Positions 4,461-7,381 of a stretch of 7,381 nt of DNA are shown here, piece by piece. The DNA comes from Nitrospirota bacterium. Its GTDB lineage: Bacteria > Nitrospirota > Nitrospiria > SBBL01 > Manganitrophaceae. A model generated the notes under the pieces. That model made no database searches and was not told where the DNA came from. It saw only the letters and a program-made list of their open reading frames with translations. Location: positions 1-7,381 of the forward strand of contig JAHFEM010000080.1 in NCBI GenBank assembly GCA_023248505.1, in the 5' to 3' direction. How positions within the stretch are numbered: the stretch's first letter is position 1; each line of letters starts with the position of its first letter. Position numbers and translations under genes: made by a program.

Positions 4461-5461
4461 AAACAAAACCTTCTTCTCAAACAAAGACAGCGCTTGGCGG
4501 CCACCCATCAAAGAGAGAAAAAAAGATGGGCCTCGCAACGCGGGATGCCTATGGGCAGACCTTGGTGGAGCTGGGCAAGGCCGATCCCCGAATCGTGGCG
4601 GTGGATGCCGATCTCTCAAAATCGACCAAGAGCGGTCTCTTCGGAAAGGCCTTCCCCGATCGATTTTTCAACTGCGGCATCGCCGAGGCCAATATGGTTT
4701 CGGTGGCCGCCGGATTGGCCTCTTGCGGAAAAATCCCCTTCGCCTCCAGCTTTGCCTCCTTTCTTCTCTGCAAAGGATTCGATCAGCTTCGGATGTCGGT
4801 GGCAAATCCCTCTTTAAACGTAAAAATCGTCGGCTCCCATGGCGGGATTAGTCTCGGGGAAGACGGCGCGTCGCAGCAGAGCGTCGAAGATTTCGCCCTC
4901 GCCTGCGCGCTTCCGAAATTCACGGTGCTTTCTCCATCGGATGAGATTTCCTGCAAAGCGCTCGTCCGGTTGGCGGCGGAGCATGTCGGCCCGGTTTATA
5001 TCCGGACCGGACGGCCGAAGGCGCCGATCCTCTACACCGATACCGAACGTTTTCAGCTGGGGGTCGCCAATAAGCTTGCTGAGGGAGAAGACGTCACGAT
5101 CATTGCAAACGGCCTTCTCGTTTGGGAAGCATTGCTTGCTGCGGAAATTTGCCAGGAGCGGGGCATCTCGGTGGCCGTGATCGATCTACACACCCTTAAA
5201 CCGATCGATGAAGCGGCCATTATCGCCGCCGCCGAAGAGACCGGGGCGATTGTCACCGCGGAGGAGCACCTCCTTTCAGGAGGGGTCGCAAGCCGCGTCG
5301 CGCAGGTTTTAGCCCAATTCCACCCGGTGCCGATGGCGTCGGTGGGGATCGCCGATACCTACGCGGAGTCCGGCACCCCCGCGGAGCTCTTCGAAAAATA
5401 CGGCCTGACCGCACGACACATCGTCCAAGCGGTCGAATCGGTCTTGAAGCGGAAAAAATAA
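4457..5461 (+). CDS. tkt: Transketolase, C-terminal subunit
   Basis: Second half of the split transketolase, 334 residues: pyrimidine-binding domain (about 25-190) and C-terminal transketolase domain (about 200-330). It shows RDAYGQTLVELG (29-40), DADLSKS (50-56), the NCGIAEANM stretch with the catalytic Glu that activates thiamine diphosphate (E77), FASSFASF (95-102), HGGISLGEDGASQQ (128-141) and YIRTGRP. In most transketolases the GEDG motif is followed two residues later by His (His481 in yeast enzyme numbering, a substrate/catalysis residue); here that place is Gln (Q140, codon CAG at 4874-4876). Start: ATG 4457 overlaps the upstream stop and has AAGGAG at 4443-4448 with an 8-nt spacer. 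This adds a basic, probably disordered 23-residue lead; ATG 4526 would give the usual family start but has a poor ribosome site. Pairing with the preceding gene is near certain; full activity is likely but not proven given Q140. Confidence 0.93.
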   Translation: MKTKPSSQTKTALGGHPSKREKKMGLATRDAYGQTLVELGKADPRIVAVDADLSKSTKSGLFGKAFPDRFFNCGIAEANMVSVAAGLASCGKIPFASSFASFLLCKGFDQLRMSVANPSLNVKIVGSHGGISLGEDGASQQSVEDFALACALPKFTVLSPSDEISCKALVRLAAEHVGPVYIRTGRPKAPILYTDTERFQLGVANKLAEGEDVTIIANGLLVWEALLAAEICQERGISVAVIDLHTLKPIDEAAIIAAAEETGAIVTAEEHLLSGGVASRVAQVLAQFHPVPMASVGIADTYAESGTPAELFEKYGLTARHIVQAVESVLKRKK

Positions 5462-5493
5462 CCGCAATGATTCTTCAACACCCGATCTCCTTC

Positions 5494-5510
5494 AAGGGAC
5501 CGGAACCCTT
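5494..5510. terminator. Weak hairpin between convergent transketolase and cyclase genes
   Basis: AAGGG (5494-5498), a 7-nt loop and CCCTT (5506-5510) form a short stem in the 73-bp convergent gap. There is no proper T-run on either side (TCAAAA follows on plus), so it is a poor intrinsic terminator candidate. Confidence 0.2.
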
Positions 5511-5534
5511 TCAAAACTTCTGATAAGTCTCCGT

Positions 5535-6932
5535 CTAATAGACCACCTCGTAAATCTGAACCGGGTGGCTCTTTCCTTTGAGCGTCATCGGCTCAAGCGG
5601 GAGGGTCTTGAATATCCCTCGGACCTCTTTGAAAGTTTCCGGACAGATCAGAATTTTTTCCTTTCCGCTCTTCGATTGAATTCGGGCGGCAAGATTCACC
5701 TCGTCCCCGATGACCGAATACTGCATCTGCTTTTCAGAGCCGATATTCCCCGCGACCACATCTCCGGTCGCAATCCCGATTCCGATATAGATCGCCTCCG
5801 CACCCCGCCGATCCCGCTCCTCATTCAAATCGACAAGCGCCCGCTGCATGGCGATGGCGGTCCGCACCGCCCGCAACGGATCATCCGGGTAACGCGCCGG
5901 CGCGCCAAAGACCGTCATGAGCGCATCGCCGATAAATTTATCAACAATCCCCTCGTGTGCAATGACGATGTCGACCATCACGCTGAAATATTCATTGAGC
6001 ATGCTGACCACCTCTTCGGGGGCCATCCGCTCCGACATCGAGGTAAACCCGCGGATATCGGAAAAAAGAATGCTGGCGCGCCGGCGCTCTCCGGTCAAGA
6101 CCACATCCTGGGTGCCCAAGAGCTTCTCGGCCACCTGCGACGAGACAAATCGCTGAAAGGTCCCCTTGATCCGGTCCCGATCCCGCAGACCGGCGATCAT
6201 AAAGTTGAAAGAATCGGCCAACCTCCCGATTTCATCCTTGTTCGAGATCGCAACCTCCGCCGTGAGGTTTCCCTTCTGCACCTCTTCCATCCCACGCGTC
6301 AGGACGCTGATCGGCGCGGTAATCGAGGAGGCCACCGCAAAAGCGACCACCACGCCCAGCAACAGAAACCCAAGCGTCAAACCGGCCGCGGTCACCCGGG
6401 AGAAGGAAACCTCCCGCTCCATTCCCTGGAGGGAGAAGCCGACCGAGACCTTTCCCTGAGTTCTCCCCTCCGGCTCGAACAGGACCTCGACCGGAAGAAG
6501 GGAACCCCATCGGGCGAGATCCAATCCCTTTCCCCCTTCGACGCTCGCTTGCGCAATTAGCTCTTTTTCGGCCGACTCGACCTCCTGCTGATTTAACAAC
6601 GACTTCAGCAGAGGCCGATTGACCGCGGTCGCTTGGACTTTCCCCGACCCGTCAAAGATAAGGACATAGAGCACATTAGGATCAAACTGGGGAAGAAGCG
6701 GAAGGATATTCCTGGAGAGGTCCCAAGGAGAAATTCCGGGAAGTTGGAGCAGACTCATCGTGCCGGGCATCTGCGCGATTCTCACGGCCCGCTTTTTCAT
6801 TTCGCTGCGCAGGGTTTGCTCGTGACGAATTCCGAACAGAAACGAGATCGAGGACATGATGACCAGGATGAGAATGGCGACAAGAAGGACCAGCTTGAGC
6901 TTCAATCCGATGGGGGGGAGAAGCGGTTTCAT
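5535..6932 (-). CDS. Membrane class III adenylate cyclase (TM-sensor-TM-HAMP-cyclase)
   Basis: 465-residue inner-membrane receptor predicted to make cAMP from ATP. Order: TM1 (about 14-34); a periplasmic sensor region (about 35-180) containing VLYVLIFDGSGKV (87-99), which looks like the strand of a CACHE/PAS-like fold; TM2 (about 183-203); HAMP (about 204-256, TAPISVL and KDEIGRLADSFN); a coupling segment FQRFVSSQVAEKLL (259-272); and the cyclase domain (about 283-465). Metal Asp residues are D292 (LFSDIRGFTSMSE) and D336 (DKFIGD). K332 occupies the adenine-recognition position. D410, N413 and R417 lie in SVIGDEVNLAARI, with N413/R417 being the transition-state residues. S406 stands where Thr or Asp is usual in this class. 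The catalytic set is complete, so activity is expected. Start: ATG 6932 has AGGA 8 nt upstream. It is convergent with the transketolase genes and follows the barrel-protein gene by 128 bp on the same strand; no clear promoter was found in that gap. The ligand is unknown. Confidence 0.93.
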   Translation of the reverse strand: MKPLLPPIGLKLKLVLLVAILILVIMSSISFLFGIRHEQTLRSEMKKRAVRIAQMPGTMSLLQLPGISPWDLSRNILPLLPQFDPNVLYVLIFDGSGKVQATAVNRPLLKSLLNQQEVESAEKELIAQASVEGGKGLDLARWGSLLPVEVLFEPEGRTQGKVSVGFSLQGMEREVSFSRVTAAGLTLGFLLLGVVVAFAVASSITAPISVLTRGMEEVQKGNLTAEVAISNKDEIGRLADSFNFMIAGLRDRDRIKGTFQRFVSSQVAEKLLGTQDVVLTGERRRASILFSDIRGFTSMSERMAPEEVVSMLNEYFSVMVDIVIAHEGIVDKFIGDALMTVFGAPARYPDDPLRAVRTAIAMQRALVDLNEERDRRGAEAIYIGIGIATGDVVAGNIGSEKQMQYSVIGDEVNLAARIQSKSGKEKILICPETFKEVRGIFKTLPLEPMTLKGKSHPVQIYEVVY

Positions 6933-6980
6933 TCAGTCCATCCTGCTCCGGAATAGGAAGTCATGGCGTGTGTGCCGAGC

Positions 6981-7021
6981 GAGAGGAGCGGGCATTAAGG
7001 TCGGGGCAAAGCCGCTCTCTC
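6981..7021 (-). other. Bulged hairpin between barrel-protein and cyclase genes
   Basis: GAGAG (6981-6985) pairs with CTCTC (7017-7021), and AGCGG (6987-6991) pairs with CCGCT (7012-7016), with one bulged base at 6986 and a 20-nt loop. It follows the barrel-protein stop by 39 bp in transcription direction but lacks a T-run, so it may be an mRNA-stabilising or attenuating hairpin or a chance structure rather than a terminator. Nothing else was recognised in 6933-7060. Confidence 0.3.
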
Positions 7022-7060
7022 ATGCAAGGTCTTCAAAATTTCTCTTCCAAGCAAACGCGA

Positions 7061-7381
7061 TTAGAAAGTGTAACTGAGAAGCATAAGATATGAATAATCG
7101 TACCCTAGTGCGAAATCGTTGATGAGGGAAATCCGGGCCGCGGTCGAGAAGAGAAATTTCTCTTGAAAGCGCGCTTTAAATCCGGGAACCAGGTCGAGAC
7201 TCTTCTGATTGGGGGTGTCATTTTTGGAGTCAAAGGAGCCTCCTCCTTGCCGATAGGTCAGCTCGGTAAAGAAGACGAAATTCTCACCGAAGGAACGGGC
7301 CAGCGCGGCATTCGCAACGAGAATATCGGTCGGATTGAAGTTAAACCGGTCCTCGAGGGTATATTGATAACCGGCTTGCAG
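7061..7381 (-). CDS. Outer-membrane beta-barrel protein, C-terminal part (5' end outside window)
   Basis: The open frame enters at base 7381 and ends at TAA (7063-7061), giving 106 visible residues. They alternate short amphipathic strands with polar turns: NFNPTDILVANAALARSF, ENFVFFTELTYRQGGG, a charged, Asn-rich turn, KSLDLVPGFKARFQEKFLFSTAARISL, and a last strand YSYLMLLSYTF. A terminal Phe on an amphipathic last strand is the recognition signal used by the BAM machinery, so this is very probably an outer-membrane protein, perhaps of the broad transporter/MetA-like barrel group. The substrate cannot be inferred from this part. It is on the same strand as the adenylate cyclase gene and could be cotranscribed with it. 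Confidence 0.72.
   Translation of the reverse strand: MQAGYQYTLEDRFNFNPTDILVANAALARSFGENFVFFTELTYRQGGGSFDSKNDTPNQKSLDLVPGFKARFQEKFLFSTAARISLINDFALGYDYSYLMLLSYTF

Noticed and set aside
3909..4619. Minus-strand frame of 236 residues opposite the transketolase genes
   Set aside because: Antisense shadow; no motif, and it crosses the junction of two well-defined plus-strand genes.
5565..6560. Long plus-strand frame of 331 residues opposite the adenylate cyclase
   Set aside because: Rich in Arg, His, Pro and Asp with no domain or ribosome site; a mirror of the codon bias of the real minus-strand gene.
6960..7023. Small minus-strand frame of about 20 codons upstream of the cyclase (ATG near 7023)
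   Set aside because: No ribosome site, no recognisable sequence, and it overlaps the bulged hairpin; not supportable as a leader peptide.

Overview
The window is a moderately GC-rich bacterial chromosome segment with ordinary gene density, short intergenic gaps and canonical sigma-70-type promoters. Gene content (class III sirtuin, diguanylate cyclase, SirB1-like protein, HNH nuclease, split two-subunit transketolase, membrane class III adenylate cyclase, C-terminal-Phe beta-barrel) fits an environmental Gram-negative bacterium. The split transketolase and protein style suggest Nitrospirota or a deltaproteobacterial-type lineage, but no phylogenetic marker here settles it. The Gram-negative call rests on the outer-membrane barrel at the right edge.

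Layout, left to right. (1) 1-529, minus: a sirtuin (cobB-type) that starts at TTG and runs off the left edge. (2) 530-670: a divergent promoter region with back-to-back -35 boxes serving the sirtuin and, on the plus strand, a diguanylate cyclase (671-1618) coupled by an ATGA overlap to a SirB1/transglutaminase-like gene (1615-2460). (3) 2529-3083, minus: an HNH nuclease-fold protein, convergent to the SirB1-like gene. (4) 3249-3333, minus: tRNA-Leu(GAG) with encoded CCA and a fully consensus promoter. (5) 3377-3547: a non-coding, exactly symmetric 143-bp element with 14-bp perfect terminal inverted repeats and two inner hairpins, flanked by near-identical 13/14-bp direct repeats. It looks like a MITE-type insertion and is the most interesting thing in the window. 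(6) 3639-5461, plus: the two subunits of a split transketolase, again with an ATGA overlap. (7) 5535-6932, minus: a two-TM, HAMP-containing class III adenylate cyclase. (8) 7061-7381, minus: the C-terminal end of an outer-membrane beta-barrel protein, cut by the right edge.

Functionally this is mainly housekeeping and signalling: central carbon metabolism (transketolase), protein deacylation (sirtuin), and enzymes for two second messengers (c-di-GMP and cAMP). Nothing shows that these units form one system. I see no defence island, phage, CRISPR array or biosynthetic cluster. The points worth following are the symmetric element, a His-to-Gln change at a normally conserved active-site position in the transketolase C-subunit, a degenerate receiver domain on an otherwise intact diguanylate cyclase, and the paired divergent promoters.
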